55,536 nucleotides of DNA, from NCBI GenBank assembly GCA_900542805.1, contig UQOW01000013.1, forward strand, positions 1 through 55,536, given 5' to 3'. Every line of letters begins with the position of its first letter. Within the stretch, counting starts at the first letter, position 1. Source of the stretch: an uncultured Sutterella sp. GTDB taxonomy: Bacteria; Pseudomonadota; Gammaproteobacteria; Burkholderiales; Burkholderiaceae_F. The position numbers and the translations under genes are program-made. Positions 7,630-17,043 of the stretch are shown in pieces. Under the pieces are notes generated by a model. It saw only the letters and a list, made by a program, of their open reading frames with translations. It did no database searches and was not told the DNA's origin.

Positions 7630-8709
7630 ATGCAGCGCGTTTATAACTTTGCCGCAGGCCCCGGCGTTTTGCCCGTTCCTGTTTTGCAAGAGGTTGCCGA
7701 GAACCTGGTTAACTACAAGGGTCAGGGCATGAGTGTCCTCGAGATGAGCCATCGAGGCGCAACAATCAGTGCCATTTGCGAAGAGACGAAATCGTCCATT
7801 CGCACGTTGCTACAGGTTCCGGAAGAGTTCGACATTCTCTTTTTGCAGGGCGGCGGGCACATGCAGTTTGCAATGGTAGCCCTCAATTTGCTCGGTCAAA
7901 AGGGCAAAGCGGCCTATATCGTCGACGGTGTCTGGTCTCAAAAAGCCGCTGCCGAAGCCGCTCGGTTCGGTGAGGTGTCGGTTATCGGACAAACGACACC
8001 GTTTAGCGTGCCCGATGAGGGGACGCTTACCGTCCCCGAGGACATTTCGTATTTGTATTACTGCCAGAACGAGACCGTTCACGGGTTGGAATTTAACTAT
8101 GTGCCCAAGACCCCGGCTCTCTCAGCCCTTGTCTCGGACATCAGTTCCAATTTCATGACGCGCTACGTGGACTTTACAAAGCACGATTTGGTGTTTGCCG
8201 GAGCTCAAAAGAACTTCGGACCGGCCGGCCTTACTGTGGTCATCATACGCAAGAGCCTACTCGGTAAAGCCCTTAGCACTTGCCCGACGATGCTCGATTA
8301 CGCCGTTCACGCCAAGGCCGAATCCATGTACAACACACCGCCCGTGTTCCCCATCTATGTGGCCAGTCTGGTTTGTCGCTGGATTGCCTCCGAAGGCGGA
8401 ATCGCCGAAATGAATCGACGTGCCATCGAGCGTAGTTCCCTTGTGTACGGCGCCATTGATGCGAGTGACGGGTTTTACATCAATCGGTATCGCGCGTGCG
8501 AGAGAAGTCGCATGAACGTGGTTTTCACAATTAAAGATCCGAGTCTGAACGAGGCGTTCTTACGGCAAGCTGCCGAGCGTGACTTAACGAACCTTAAAGG
8601 TCATCGCATTTTGGGGGGATTTCGTGCGTCGCTTTATAACGCGATGCCGGTTGCCGGAGCGAGGGCTTTGGCTGAATTTATGCGGGACTTTGCCCGCGAG
8701 CACGGATAA
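7630..8709 (+). CDS. serC: Phosphoserine aminotransferase
   Basis: 359 residues from this ATG. PLP enzyme that converts 3-phosphohydroxypyruvate plus glutamate to phosphoserine, and serves the matching step in pyridoxal phosphate synthesis. The N-terminus reads NFAAGPG, the phosphate-binding region LQGGGHMQF is present, and the PLP lysine is Lys194 in GAQKNFGPAG. A second ATG at 7624 overlaps the gyrA stop, but the AAGGAG at 7616-7621 is 8 nt from 7630 and only 2 nt from 7624, so 7630 is the better start. serC-pheA-tyrA-aroA is the classical Burkholderiales arrangement. Confidence 0.96.
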   Translation: MQRVYNFAAGPGVLPVPVLQEVAENLVNYKGQGMSVLEMSHRGATISAICEETKSSIRTLLQVPEEFDILFLQGGGHMQFAMVALNLLGQKGKAAYIVDGVWSQKAAAEAARFGEVSVIGQTTPFSVPDEGTLTVPEDISYLYYCQNETVHGLEFNYVPKTPALSALVSDISSNFMTRYVDFTKHDLVFAGAQKNFGPAGLTVVIIRKSLLGKALSTCPTMLDYAVHAKAESMYNTPPVFPIYVASLVCRWIASEGGIAEMNRRAIERSSLVYGAIDASDGFYINRYRACERSRMNVVFTIKDPSLNEAFLRQAAERDLTNLKGHRILGGFRASLYNAMPVAGARALAEFMRDFAREHG

Positions 8710-8715
8710 AGCGTC

Positions 8716-9813
8716 ATGACGGAAAATACCGAACAGATTGCTCGGCTGCGTGAAAGAATCGATGCCGTTGACGACCGACTCATCGCGCTTCTTGTTGAGA
8801 GGGCCTCTCTTGCGCACGCCGTCGGTGTTGCTAAGGGAACGGCGGCGGTCTATCGCCCCGAGCGCGAACGCGCGATTATCGAACGCGTGATTGAAAAGTC
8901 TCGCTTGCTGGGCGCAAGATTGGACGGCGCTTCCCTGGCGCGGATTTACCGAGAAATCATGTCGGCATGCCGGTCGCTTGAAAAGCCGATGTGCGTGGCT
9001 TATCTCGGTCCGCAGGGAACCTTTTGCGAGATGGCGGCTATCGGCGCCTTCGGGCACGGCGTTCAAATGCAACCCGGCCCGAATATTGACGAAGTGTTTC
9101 GTGCCGCTGAGACAGGTCAGGTCGACTATGCGGTCGTTCCGATTGAAAACTCGGCGCAGGGGACGGTTACGCGCACGTTAGATCTTTTGATTCGCACATC
9201 GCTTTGTATTGTCGGCGAAGTCAATGTTCCCGTGGTTCACAACTTGATGTCGCGCGCATCGTCTTTGAGCGATATCAAGCGCGTTTCGGCGCATCCGCAG
9301 GCACTCGCGCAATGCTATAACTGGCTCACCGCGCATTTGCCGGGGATCGAATTGGTTCCGGAGGCCAGTAACGCCAAGGCGGCTCAAGCCGCGCAAACGG
9401 ACGAGTCGATGGCAGCGATTGCCGCTGCACGTGCGGCCGAGCTTTATGACCTGAGAATTCTTGCGTCGGCCATTCAAGACGATGCGCGCAACCGCACGCG
9501 ATTTTTCGTCTTGGGGAAAACTCCGGTTCAAGATGTTCCGACCCACTTGGCAAAGACGTCTGTTTGGTTTGTCTGCGCCAACGTTTCCGGCGGGCTTTGC
9601 CAGGTTCTGGAGCCCTTTAAGGAACACGGTGTTTCCATGGTCAAACTTGAAAGCCGCCCGGCACGTACGGGCGGTTGGGAGTACACCTTCTATGTGGATA
9701 TCGAGGGCTTTGAAAAAGATGCCAACGTGCGTGAGGCCCTTGACCAAATGAAGCAGTGCACGTCGGTCCTAAAAGTCCTCGGGTCGTATCCGAAGGCCGT
9801 CGATGTTGTTTAA
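8716..9813 (+). CDS. pheA: Bifunctional chorismate mutase / prephenate dehydratase
   Basis: 365 residues. Residues 1-90 are an AroQ-type chorismate mutase (LRERIDAVDDRLIALLVERA). Residues about 93-270 are prephenate dehydratase, starting YLGPQGTF and including NRTRFFVLG, the TRF motif needed for dehydration. Residues about 280-360 are an ACT domain with ESRPAR, the phenylalanine-binding ESRP motif, so feedback inhibition by phenylalanine is expected. It makes phenylpyruvate for phenylalanine. Lies 6 nt after serC. Confidence 0.96.
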   Translation: MTENTEQIARLRERIDAVDDRLIALLVERASLAHAVGVAKGTAAVYRPERERAIIERVIEKSRLLGARLDGASLARIYREIMSACRSLEKPMCVAYLGPQGTFCEMAAIGAFGHGVQMQPGPNIDEVFRAAETGQVDYAVVPIENSAQGTVTRTLDLLIRTSLCIVGEVNVPVVHNLMSRASSLSDIKRVSAHPQALAQCYNWLTAHLPGIELVPEASNAKAAQAAQTDESMAAIAAARAAELYDLRILASAIQDDARNRTRFFVLGKTPVQDVPTHLAKTSVWFVCANVSGGLCQVLEPFKEHGVSMVKLESRPARTGGWEYTFYVDIEGFEKDANVREALDQMKQCTSVLKVLGSYPKAVDVV

Positions 9814-9873
9814 GTTATTCGTGTGTTTTTGCGGGCATACAGGCGTTCGCCCGTCTGTCAAAAGGAAATCGCT

Positions 9874-10719
9874 ATGCGTTTGGCACTGATCGGATGCGGC
9901 TTAATCGGAACATCGGCAACGTGGGCTATGAAAAAGGCCGGTGTCGTCGATACGGTTATTGCCTACAACCGGCACATTGAGTCGGCCAGGCGAGCTGTGG
10001 ACATCGGAGCGGCCGATTCTGTCGCCGAAACGATGCGTGAGGCCGTCATCGACGCCGATGCGGTTTTGATTGCCGTTCCGGTCCTGGCGATTCGTTCCGT
10101 TTTTGAGGACATCGCGCCGGTTCTTGCGGATTCGACCGTCGTAAGCGACGTCGGTTCCGTGCGCGGAACCCTGGTGGCCGATGCTCGTCAGGTGTTCGGG
10201 AAATCTTCCTGCAACTATTGCCCGGTTCACCCGATTGCAGGCGGCGAGAAAACAGGTGTCGATGCGGCTGTTCCCTCTCTTTTTGTCGGTGCCAATGCAA
10301 TCGTGACGCCTTTGGAGGAGACAACCGAGGTCTCTCGAAGTGTCTGGCGCAAACTTTGGGCCGCAACGGGGGCCAATCTGCTGGAAATGACCGTGGACGA
10401 ACACGATTCGATTTTTGCCAGCGTCAGTCACTTACCGCACGTGGTGGCCTTTGCTCTTGTCAACGCGGTTTTATCGATGGGTAGTCCCGAGCGACGCCTT
10501 CACTTGGCTGGTCCGGGTTTCCGGGATACAACGCGCATTGCCGCTTCCTCGCCGACGATGTGGCGGGATATTTGCCTTTCTAATCAAAAGGCTTTGCTCG
10601 AAAGTCTTTTATCCTACAAGGCAAACTTAGAGGTCATCTGTCAGGCAATTGAAAAGGGTGACGGTCAGAAAATCGAAGAGTTTTTCGAGCGCTCTGCGAA
10701 GGCAAGACGAGGGCTTTAA
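9874..10719 (+). CDS. tyrA: Prephenate dehydrogenase
   Basis: 281 residues. Oxidative decarboxylation of prephenate (or arogenate) toward tyrosine. N-terminal dinucleotide-binding motif IGCGLIGTS (residues 6-14), then CPVHPIAGGEKTGVDAA, which holds the family's substrate-site histidine, and SHLPHVVAFAL. No fused chorismate mutase or ACT domain. The frame is open to 9823, but ATG 9874 follows AAAGGA at a good distance and gives the family-standard N-terminus. Confidence 0.93.
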   Translation: MRLALIGCGLIGTSATWAMKKAGVVDTVIAYNRHIESARRAVDIGAADSVAETMREAVIDADAVLIAVPVLAIRSVFEDIAPVLADSTVVSDVGSVRGTLVADARQVFGKSSCNYCPVHPIAGGEKTGVDAAVPSLFVGANAIVTPLEETTEVSRSVWRKLWAATGANLLEMTVDEHDSIFASVSHLPHVVAFALVNAVLSMGSPERRLHLAGPGFRDTTRIAASSPTMWRDICLSNQKALLESLLSYKANLEVICQAIEKGDGQKIEEFFERSAKARRGL

Positions 10720-10721
10720 CG

Positions 10722-12044
10722 ATGACGCAAACCCGATGTGATGACGATGTTCTGACCGTTCCGGCCGTGACGCAGGCACGGGGAACGGTAAAGCTTCCCG
10801 GTTCCAAATCGATTTCCAATCGCGCACTCCTTTTAGCGGCGCTTTGCACGCAAAGAACGCGTCTTACCGGACTGTTGCAGGCCGAAGACACCGAACGCAT
10901 GCTCGATTCGTTGCATCTACTCGGGGCATCTATCGAACAAAATGCCGAAGAGTGCACGATTGCACCCGGTAACGACTTCCCGTTACACGAAGCCGAGCTT
11001 TTTGTCGGCAATGCCGGAACGGTCTCTCGTATGCTCACGGCCTTTTTGGCGTTTGCCGGAGGCGCGTACCGACTTGACGGCGTCAAGCGGATGCGCGAAA
11101 GACCGATTGCCGATCTAGTGGATGCACTGCGAGATATCGGTGCCCGAATCGAATACACGGGGCAGGTCGGATGTTTGCCGCTTCGCATTTTGCCGGGACG
11201 TCTTGTTTCGGATACAGCACGTGTGCGCGGTAATGTTTCAAGTCAGTTTTTGACAGCATTACTTTTAGCATCGGTCGGCTGGGCAAGATCTCTGAATCGT
11301 CCGTTTCATATTCAAATCCTCGGCAATCTTATCAGTCGGCCCTACGTCGAGATGACCGTATCGATGATGCGCTATTTCGGCGCCGATGTCTCAAAGGTCT
11401 CGGACGGATACGTTGTCGGCACACGACAGATGACTTCGCCCGGAACCTATGCCATCGAAGGAGACGCCTCGGGAGCAAGTTATTTTCTGGCTCTCGGGGC
11501 CTTAACGGGCGGTCCCGTCCGGGTCGTCGGAATCGGTCGAAATTCCCTTCAGGGGGACGTTCACTTCGCCGATGTGCTCGCTCAAATGGGCGCCGATGTG
11601 GTCTACGCCGATAACGCCGTCGAGGTTTCCCGAAAGCCGGGTACGACGCTTCGCGGCATTTCAATCGATTGCTTGGCAATTCCCGATGCTGCGATGACAT
11701 TCGTTCCGATGGCACTTTGTACACAGGGGGCCGTGGAGTTAACGGGGATTGCTTCTTGGCGCGTAAAAGAAACCGATCGACTTGAGGCCATGGTGTGCGA
11801 GATGCGCAAATTCGGTGCCCGTGTTTCGTCGGGTCCGGACTGGATTCGCGTCGAACGGGGAAGCGAAGTTACTGCAACTCGTGTTGCAACGTATTCCGAC
11901 CACAGAATGGCCATGAGTTTTGCACTGGCGGCCTGTGCCGGCATCCCGGTACAAATCGAGAACCCGGCCTGTACGGCCAAGACGTTCCCGGATTTTTTCA
12001 AAACATTCTTTGCGTTGATTGGACCGAATCGGTCTTTGGCGTAA
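10722..12044 (+). CDS. aroA: 3-phosphoshikimate 1-carboxyvinyltransferase (EPSP synthase)
   Basis: 440 residues. Transfers enolpyruvate from PEP to shikimate-3-phosphate. PGSKSISNRALLLAAL, MRERPIADLVDALRDIGA, SSQFLTALLLA, RVKETDRL and SDHRMAMSFALA are all present, so the enzyme looks active and class I-like. The PEP-site loop reads GNAGTVSRMLTA, where class I enzymes normally have GNAGTAxRPLTA; Met104 occupies the position of E. coli Pro101. The gene begins 2 nt after tyrA. It is separate from tyrA, not fused as in some Betaproteobacteria. Confidence 0.96.
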   Translation: MTQTRCDDDVLTVPAVTQARGTVKLPGSKSISNRALLLAALCTQRTRLTGLLQAEDTERMLDSLHLLGASIEQNAEECTIAPGNDFPLHEAELFVGNAGTVSRMLTAFLAFAGGAYRLDGVKRMRERPIADLVDALRDIGARIEYTGQVGCLPLRILPGRLVSDTARVRGNVSSQFLTALLLASVGWARSLNRPFHIQILGNLISRPYVEMTVSMMRYFGADVSKVSDGYVVGTRQMTSPGTYAIEGDASGASYFLALGALTGGPVRVVGIGRNSLQGDVHFADVLAQMGADVVYADNAVEVSRKPGTTLRGISIDCLAIPDAAMTFVPMALCTQGAVELTGIASWRVKETDRLEAMVCEMRKFGARVSSGPDWIRVERGSEVTATRVATYSDHRMAMSFALAACAGIPVQIENPACTAKTFPDFFKTFFALIGPNRSLA

Positions 12045-12061
12045 AGGTTAGGAGAAGGAAA

Positions 12062-12733
12062 ATGGACGACAAGCCCCCAGTTCGCATTATTACGATTGAC
12101 GGTCCGACGGCAAGCGGCAAGGGAACAATTGCCTCGGAAGTGGCCCGTAAGCTCGGATTCCACTACTTGGATTCGGGAGCGCTGTTTCGACTCGCGGCTC
12201 TTTCGTGTCTGACACAAAAAGTTGCCCTTTCCGATGAAGTAGCGTGCTCGGCGGTTACGCGTCAAATGCGCCCGTGCTTTAGAGACGGGAAGGTGTTTTT
12301 AGATGACAAAGACGTCACTGATACCATCCGCGAGGAAGCCGTCGGACTTGCAGCAAGTCGTGTGGCGACGATGGCAACGGTTCGGAGCGCGATTTTGGGT
12401 TTGGAACGAGACTTTTGCCGAGCACCGGGTCTGGTGGCCGACGGACGTGATATGGGGACGGTTGTATTTCCGAATGCGTGCCTGAAGGTGTTTTTGACAG
12501 CCGGGGCGCAAGTTCGCGCTCAAAGACGCTATAAGCAGTTGATACAACGAGGAATTTCTGCTAACCTAGCGGACCTCTTGCGTGATTTACAGGAGCGGGA
12601 CAAACGTGATCGGGAACGTGCCGTATCGCCGACGCGTCCGGCTCCCGATGCTCGTCTTTTAGATAGCTCCGATCAGACAATCGAACAGACCGTTCGGTGT
12701 GTTCTCGATTGGTATTGCGCACTGAAAAAATGA
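12062..12733 (+). CDS. cmk: Cytidylate kinase
   Basis: 223 residues. Phosphorylates CMP and dCMP with ATP. The P-loop is GPTASGKGT (about residues 14-22), followed by YLDSGALFR and VADGRDMGTVVFP, the CMP-binding region, and the lid sequence RDKRDRERAVSP. ATG 12062 follows AGGAGAAGG. The frame is open upstream into aroA, but that part overlaps aroA and is not used. Confidence 0.96.
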   Translation: MDDKPPVRIITIDGPTASGKGTIASEVARKLGFHYLDSGALFRLAALSCLTQKVALSDEVACSAVTRQMRPCFRDGKVFLDDKDVTDTIREEAVGLAASRVATMATVRSAILGLERDFCRAPGLVADGRDMGTVVFPNACLKVFLTAGAQVRAQRRYKQLIQRGISANLADLLRDLQERDKRDRERAVSPTRPAPDARLLDSSDQTIEQTVRCVLDWYCALKK

Positions 12734-12738
12734 TTTTT

Positions 12739-12772
12739 AACCCCGAACGTGACCGGAGACTTTCGGGTTTTT
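12739..12772 (+). terminator. Hairpin with T run between cmk and rpsA
   Basis: AACCCCGAA (12739-12747) pairs with TTCGGGTT (12762-12769), with one bulged C, and TTTTT follows at 12768-12772. It probably ends part of the transcripts before rpsA, which would then use its own promoter in 12773-12831. Confidence 0.55.
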
Positions 12773-12831
12773 ACTCAAACTCCACCCGATGAATTCCGGA
12801 AGGGTGAGCAATTTTTTATTAACGAACATAC

Positions 12832-14517
12832 ATGTCCAACAACACTAATAACGAATCGTTTGCGCAACTCTTTGAAGAAAGCCTTGCTAAACAGGAGATG
12901 CGCCAAGGCGAAGTCATCACCGCTGAAATCGTGCGTGTCGACGGCAATTTTGTCGTGGTCAATGCCGGTTTGAAGAGCGAGTCCTACATCCCGGTTGAAG
13001 AATTCAAAGATGATCGCGGAGAAGTGACGGTCAAACCTGGGGATTTCGTCTCTGTTGCCATTGAATCCGTGGAAAACGGCTTTGGCGATACGATTCTCTC
13101 GCGCGATAAGGCCAAGCGCCTTGCCGCTTGGATGAACCTGGAAAAGGCTCTGGAAAGCGGCGAATTGGTTACGGGTACCATCACAGGCAAGGTCAAGGGC
13201 GGTCTGACTGTCATGACCAACGGAATCCGTGCCTTCCTACCCGGTTCTCTCGTCGATACGCGTCCTGTGAAGGATACGACGCCTTACGAAGGCAAGACGA
13301 TGGAATTTAAGGTCATCAAGCTTGACCGCAAGCGTAACAACGTTGTTGTTTCCCGCCGTGCCGTCGTTGAAGCGAGCATGGGCGAAGAACGCGCTAAGTT
13401 ACTTGAAACGCTCAAAGAAGGCGCTGTTGTCAAGGGTGTCGTCAAGAACATCACCGATTACGGTGCATTCGTGGATTTGGGCGGAATCGACGGACTGCTC
13501 CACATCACCGATTTGGCCTGGAGACGCGTGCGTCATCCGAGCGAGGTTGTGAGTGTCGGTCAGGAAATCGAAGCCAAGGTTCTCAAGTTCGATCAGGAAA
13601 AGAACCGTGTTTCTTTGGGCTTAAAGCAGCTCGGAGAAGATCCGTGGCTCGGAATTGCCCGTCGCTATCCGAAGGGAATGCGTCTTTTCGGCAAGGTCAC
13701 GAACATTACCGACTACGGTGCGTTTGTCGAAATCGAACCGGGCATCGAAGGCCTGGTGCATGTCTCCGAAATGGATTGGACTAATAAGAACATCGACCCG
13801 AAGAAGGTTGTCACGCTCGGCCAGGAAGTCGAAGTGCAGGTCCTTGATATCGACGAAGAACGTCGTCGTATTTCTTTGGGTATGAAGCAGTGCAAGGCCA
13901 ATCCTTGGGAAGAGTTCAGCCAGACTCACCACAAGGGCGATCATGTCAAGGGACAGATTAAATCGATTACGGACTTCGGTGTCTTTATCGGTCTGTCCGG
14001 CGGAATCGACGGCCTGGTGCACTTGTCGGATCTTTCTTGGACGGAACCCGGTGAACAGGTTGTTCACAATTACAAGAAGGGTGAAGAAGTCGAAGCGGTT
14101 GTTTTGGCCATCGATACCGATCGCGAACGCGTCAGCCTCGGTGTCAAGCAGCTCTCGGGCGATCCGTTCGGTACCTTCACGAGCACCCATGAAAAAGGCT
14201 CGATTGTTAAGGGAACGGTCAAATCCGTCGACAGCAAGGGTGCCGTGATTGATTTAGGTAACGAAGCAGAAGGTTACTTGCGCGCTTCAGAAATCAGCAG
14301 CGAACGCATCGAAGATGCGACGACCAAGCTTAACGTCGGTGATGCAGTTGAAGCGGTGATTACAAGCATCGATCGCAAGAACCGTAACATTCAGCTTTCG
14401 ATTAAGGCTAAGGATGCCGCCGAAACACGTGAAGCGCTCAATCGCGTCAACAGCGATGCGGCAACCGGAACGACCAATCTCGGTGCCCTCTTGAAGGCTA
14501 AACTCGAGGAAAAGTAA
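12832..14517 (+). CDS. rpsA: 30S ribosomal protein S1
   Basis: 561 residues with six S1 (OB-fold) repeats, the standard proteobacterial form. The typical repeat phrase VKNITDYGAFVDLGGIDGL appears in the third repeat and variants of it in the fourth and fifth. S1 helps load mRNA on the 30S subunit, especially messages with poor Shine-Dalgarno sites, such as several in this window. rpsA followed by ihfB after cmk is a conserved order in Proteobacteria. Confidence 0.97.
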   Translation: MSNNTNNESFAQLFEESLAKQEMRQGEVITAEIVRVDGNFVVVNAGLKSESYIPVEEFKDDRGEVTVKPGDFVSVAIESVENGFGDTILSRDKAKRLAAWMNLEKALESGELVTGTITGKVKGGLTVMTNGIRAFLPGSLVDTRPVKDTTPYEGKTMEFKVIKLDRKRNNVVVSRRAVVEASMGEERAKLLETLKEGAVVKGVVKNITDYGAFVDLGGIDGLLHITDLAWRRVRHPSEVVSVGQEIEAKVLKFDQEKNRVSLGLKQLGEDPWLGIARRYPKGMRLFGKVTNITDYGAFVEIEPGIEGLVHVSEMDWTNKNIDPKKVVTLGQEVEVQVLDIDEERRRISLGMKQCKANPWEEFSQTHHKGDHVKGQIKSITDFGVFIGLSGGIDGLVHLSDLSWTEPGEQVVHNYKKGEEVEAVVLAIDTDRERVSLGVKQLSGDPFGTFTSTHEKGSIVKGTVKSVDSKGAVIDLGNEAEGYLRASEISSERIEDATTKLNVGDAVEAVITSIDRKNRNIQLSIKAKDAAETREALNRVNSDAATGTTNLGALLKAKLEEK

Positions 14518-14538
14518 CCAAACCTAGGGAGCTTTTAT

Positions 14539-14850
14539 ATGCGAGCCCTGACTAAATCAGAACTGATTGATCGGATTTTTACACGTCTGCCGAATCTGAC
14601 GAGTCGCGAAGCGGAGTTTGCCGTTAACGAAGTTTTGCGTACGACCGTCAGCGCCTTGAGCCGCGGTGTGCGTGTGGAAATCCGAGGGTTCGGCAGTTTT
14701 TCCGTCAAGCATCGTGAAGCACGCAAGGGACGTAATCCGCGTACCGGAGAGGCCGTTCAGGTGCCTGCCAAGTACGTGCCGTATTTCCGTGCGGGCAAGG
14801 AAATTCGCGATGCCTTGAACGAAAGAATGAAGGTCGAGTCCGAGTCGTAA
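14539..14850 (+). CDS. ihfB: Integration host factor subunit beta
   Basis: 103 residues. DNA-bending HU/IHF family protein that pairs with IhfA. LTKSELIDRI at the N-terminus, RVEIRGFGSFSV in the middle, and RNPRTGEAVQVPAK at the beta-arm tip with the intercalating proline. The start follows AGGGAGC. The location after rpsA supports the beta subunit. Confidence 0.95.
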   Translation: MRALTKSELIDRIFTRLPNLTSREAEFAVNEVLRTTVSALSRGVRVEIRGFGSFSVKHREARKGRNPRTGEAVQVPAKYVPYFRAGKEIRDALNERMKVESES

Positions 14851-14892
14851 ATCGTCTCTGAAATCGAACCGTCCCGCGGTAAGCGGGAAAAA

Positions 14893-14929
14893 CGGGGTTT
14901 TCGGGATTACTCGAAAGCCCTGTTTTTTT
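14893..14929 (+). terminator. Rho-independent terminator after ihfB
   Basis: Stem CGGGGTTTTCG (14893-14903) with CGAAAGCCCTG (14912-14922), which includes G-U pairs, followed by seven T at 14923-14929. A smaller hairpin TCCCGC/GCGGGA lies just before it. Confidence 0.8.
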
Positions 14930-15027
14930 CAACAAGCGGATTCTGGGAAAAGAGGGAAGGTTTTAGCGCCGGCACTGATAGAATCCGTTTGTTAAAAAAA
15001 GACCCATGGGGTCGGGGAAGTTGGACG

Positions 15028-17043
15028 ATGCGTTTATCTGTTTTGACCGCGACGTTAGCGGCGGTTTCTTCAATGGCCGGTGCGGCTGAGCTCGGCTCTT
15101 TATCACTGGTTTCTCGGTTGGGTGAGCCTTTTGATGCACGTTTGGATGTGCGCGATGTCAATCCCGGGGAGATCATCGAAGTGACGCTCGGCGATTCGTC
15201 ACTTTACGAAAAAATTGGACGGAAATTAGCACCCGAAGTAACGACTTTTCGGATTGCTAACCACAAGGATGCCAAGGGGCGTTTTCGTATTCAGAGTCAA
15301 GAGGCCCTGAATACGGACTCTTTTCCGCTTATCCTCGTGATGAAGGCCGATTCCAAAGTAAAGGCCAAGGTCTACAACATCAAGTTGGCGCCGCCGCGCT
15401 CGGTTTCGCGCAACACACCGAGCAAAGCGCCCGTGGTCGTGGAGCATCGGGAAAACACGGCGGCAGTACGTGTCCCGAAAGGCGAGAAAAAGACGAACGT
15501 AGCGCCTGCCGAACCTGTTGCGGCGAAAAAAGCGCCTCTTGTTGCAAAAGCGCCGATGAGGGCTAAGGCGAAAAAACCGGCCCCGAGTCAAAAGACGACT
15601 CAGGGTATGAAAAAACCCCTGCAAACGACCTTGTCTGAAAAGACCCACGCTCCGATTGATGTCACGCCGGGGATGACGCTTTGGTCGATTGCCGGAAAAG
15701 TGCAGGCTCTGTACCCACAGGCCAGTATCGATCGCATTGAGGTCGCGCTGGTTCGAGCCAATCCTCGAGCTTTCAAAAACGGTCGGGTGACGGGACTTAA
15801 ACTCGGCAGTCGCCTTCGTATCCCGAGCGCCGAACTCGTCAATAGTATTACGGAGCAAGAGGCTTGGGCCATCGTTCGTGTTAAGCCGTCTGTCAGCGCA
15901 CTTAAAAAGCCGACCGAGGGTCGAATGGTTGCGGCGATAAAGAAAATGCCGGCCTCTCGGTTAAAGACGCAAGAGGTTTTCCCGCCTAAGGCGCAAGCTC
16001 TCGTCGCAAGCCCGGTCAAAGCCGCCGAACCGAAGGTCGCGACTTCCGAAAGCGCTTTCCCGAGTCAAGAGATACGGCTGCAAAGCGATAAGGCCGCAAA
16101 GTTACAGGGAACCGAGTCGATGCCCAAGAGCGATGACCAAGAGGTCGGCACGCCGAGTCGCCCTGTGACATCGGAAAGCCCGATGCCGGAGGCTTCCGGG
16201 GACAATAAAGACCAAGCGGCTTCGGCACCGATTACAGAAGCGCCTCAGAGTAAAACCGAAGCGGCAACACAAAAAACGGCTACGACAAAGCCCGAGAAGT
16301 CGGCAATGCCTTGGGGCACGATTTTCGGAGCTTTGTTTGTTTTGGTCGCCTTGCTCGGAGGGGGTGTTTACTGGCGCCGCCGTAAGGCCGAGGATGACAC
16401 GGAATCGGAAAAGCTGCAAGAAAGACCCGTTCGCTTTTGCCGGGAGCAGCCTGAAACCTCGCCCGAACAACTCCGCGAGATTGACAATACCGTGAGTCGC
16501 CGTATCGAATCGGACGAATGCGCCGCTCAGGGTTTCGAGTTAAAAAGCGAAGATGCCGCTAAGGCGCGTGTCGCAAGCGAGTCTGAGGCGGTTCGTCAAG
16601 AAGAGCTTCTTGTTCCTCAGACTCAGACTGAGCAACCGGGAGCCGTAGCGCCTGAAGTTCCGGCCGATCAGCTCGGGACTTCGGAAATCGGTACTTCCGA
16701 GGCTTCTTTTGCGGCAACGAGTGAGCCGAGTGAGGAGGAAAAGGACCAACCGGTACAAAATGAGCCGGAACCCTTGAGCGGACGGATTGAGCCGACGCTC
16801 GGAATCGATTTGGGATACAAAGCACTGCAGGGCAATGGAACGACCGAGGAGAAAGGTGCCACGGAACCTTCTTTTAAGATGACTTCCGATGAAACGCTGG
16901 ACCAGAAATTGGTTCAGGCAAGGTCGCTTTTGCAGTCCTCACTTTCCAATCACGCCGTCGAACTACTCGAAGAAATTGCGCTGAAAGGCAATGACGAGCA
17001 ACGCGCCGCTGCCTTAAAGCTTTTAACGGAAAAGCAACCGTGA
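15028..17043 (+). CDS. fimV: FimV/HubP-like inner-membrane scaffold protein
   Basis: About 671 residues. Signal sequence MRLSVLTATLAAVSSMAGAA, then the FimV N-terminal domain (GSLSLVSRLGEPFDARLDV). A LysM-like domain lies around residues 205-270 (PGMTLWSIAGKV to LGSRLRIPS). After a long Ala/Lys/Glu/Pro-rich linker there is one transmembrane helix (TIFGALFVLVALLGGGVYWRRRK, about residues 430-453). An acidic cytoplasmic region follows, and the C-terminal FimV motif with a TPR-like helix pair (LDQKLVQARSLLQSS and VELLEEIALKG). FimV proteins organise polar machinery and pili. ATG 15028 is preferred over TTG 14989 because GGGGAAG sits 7-8 nt before it and the signal peptide begins there. The truA start overlaps its stop. 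Confidence 0.85.
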   Translation: MRLSVLTATLAAVSSMAGAAELGSLSLVSRLGEPFDARLDVRDVNPGEIIEVTLGDSSLYEKIGRKLAPEVTTFRIANHKDAKGRFRIQSQEALNTDSFPLILVMKADSKVKAKVYNIKLAPPRSVSRNTPSKAPVVVEHRENTAAVRVPKGEKKTNVAPAEPVAAKKAPLVAKAPMRAKAKKPAPSQKTTQGMKKPLQTTLSEKTHAPIDVTPGMTLWSIAGKVQALYPQASIDRIEVALVRANPRAFKNGRVTGLKLGSRLRIPSAELVNSITEQEAWAIVRVKPSVSALKKPTEGRMVAAIKKMPASRLKTQEVFPPKAQALVASPVKAAEPKVATSESAFPSQEIRLQSDKAAKLQGTESMPKSDDQEVGTPSRPVTSESPMPEASGDNKDQAASAPITEAPQSKTEAATQKTATTKPEKSAMPWGTIFGALFVLVALLGGGVYWRRRKAEDDTESEKLQERPVRFCREQPETSPEQLREIDNTVSRRIESDECAAQGFELKSEDAAKARVASESEAVRQEELLVPQTQTEQPGAVAPEVPADQLGTSEIGTSEASFAATSEPSEEEKDQPVQNEPEPLSGRIEPTLGIDLGYKALQGNGTTEEKGATEPSFKMTSDETLDQKLVQARSLLQSSLSNHAVELLEEIALKGNDEQRAAALKLLTEKQP

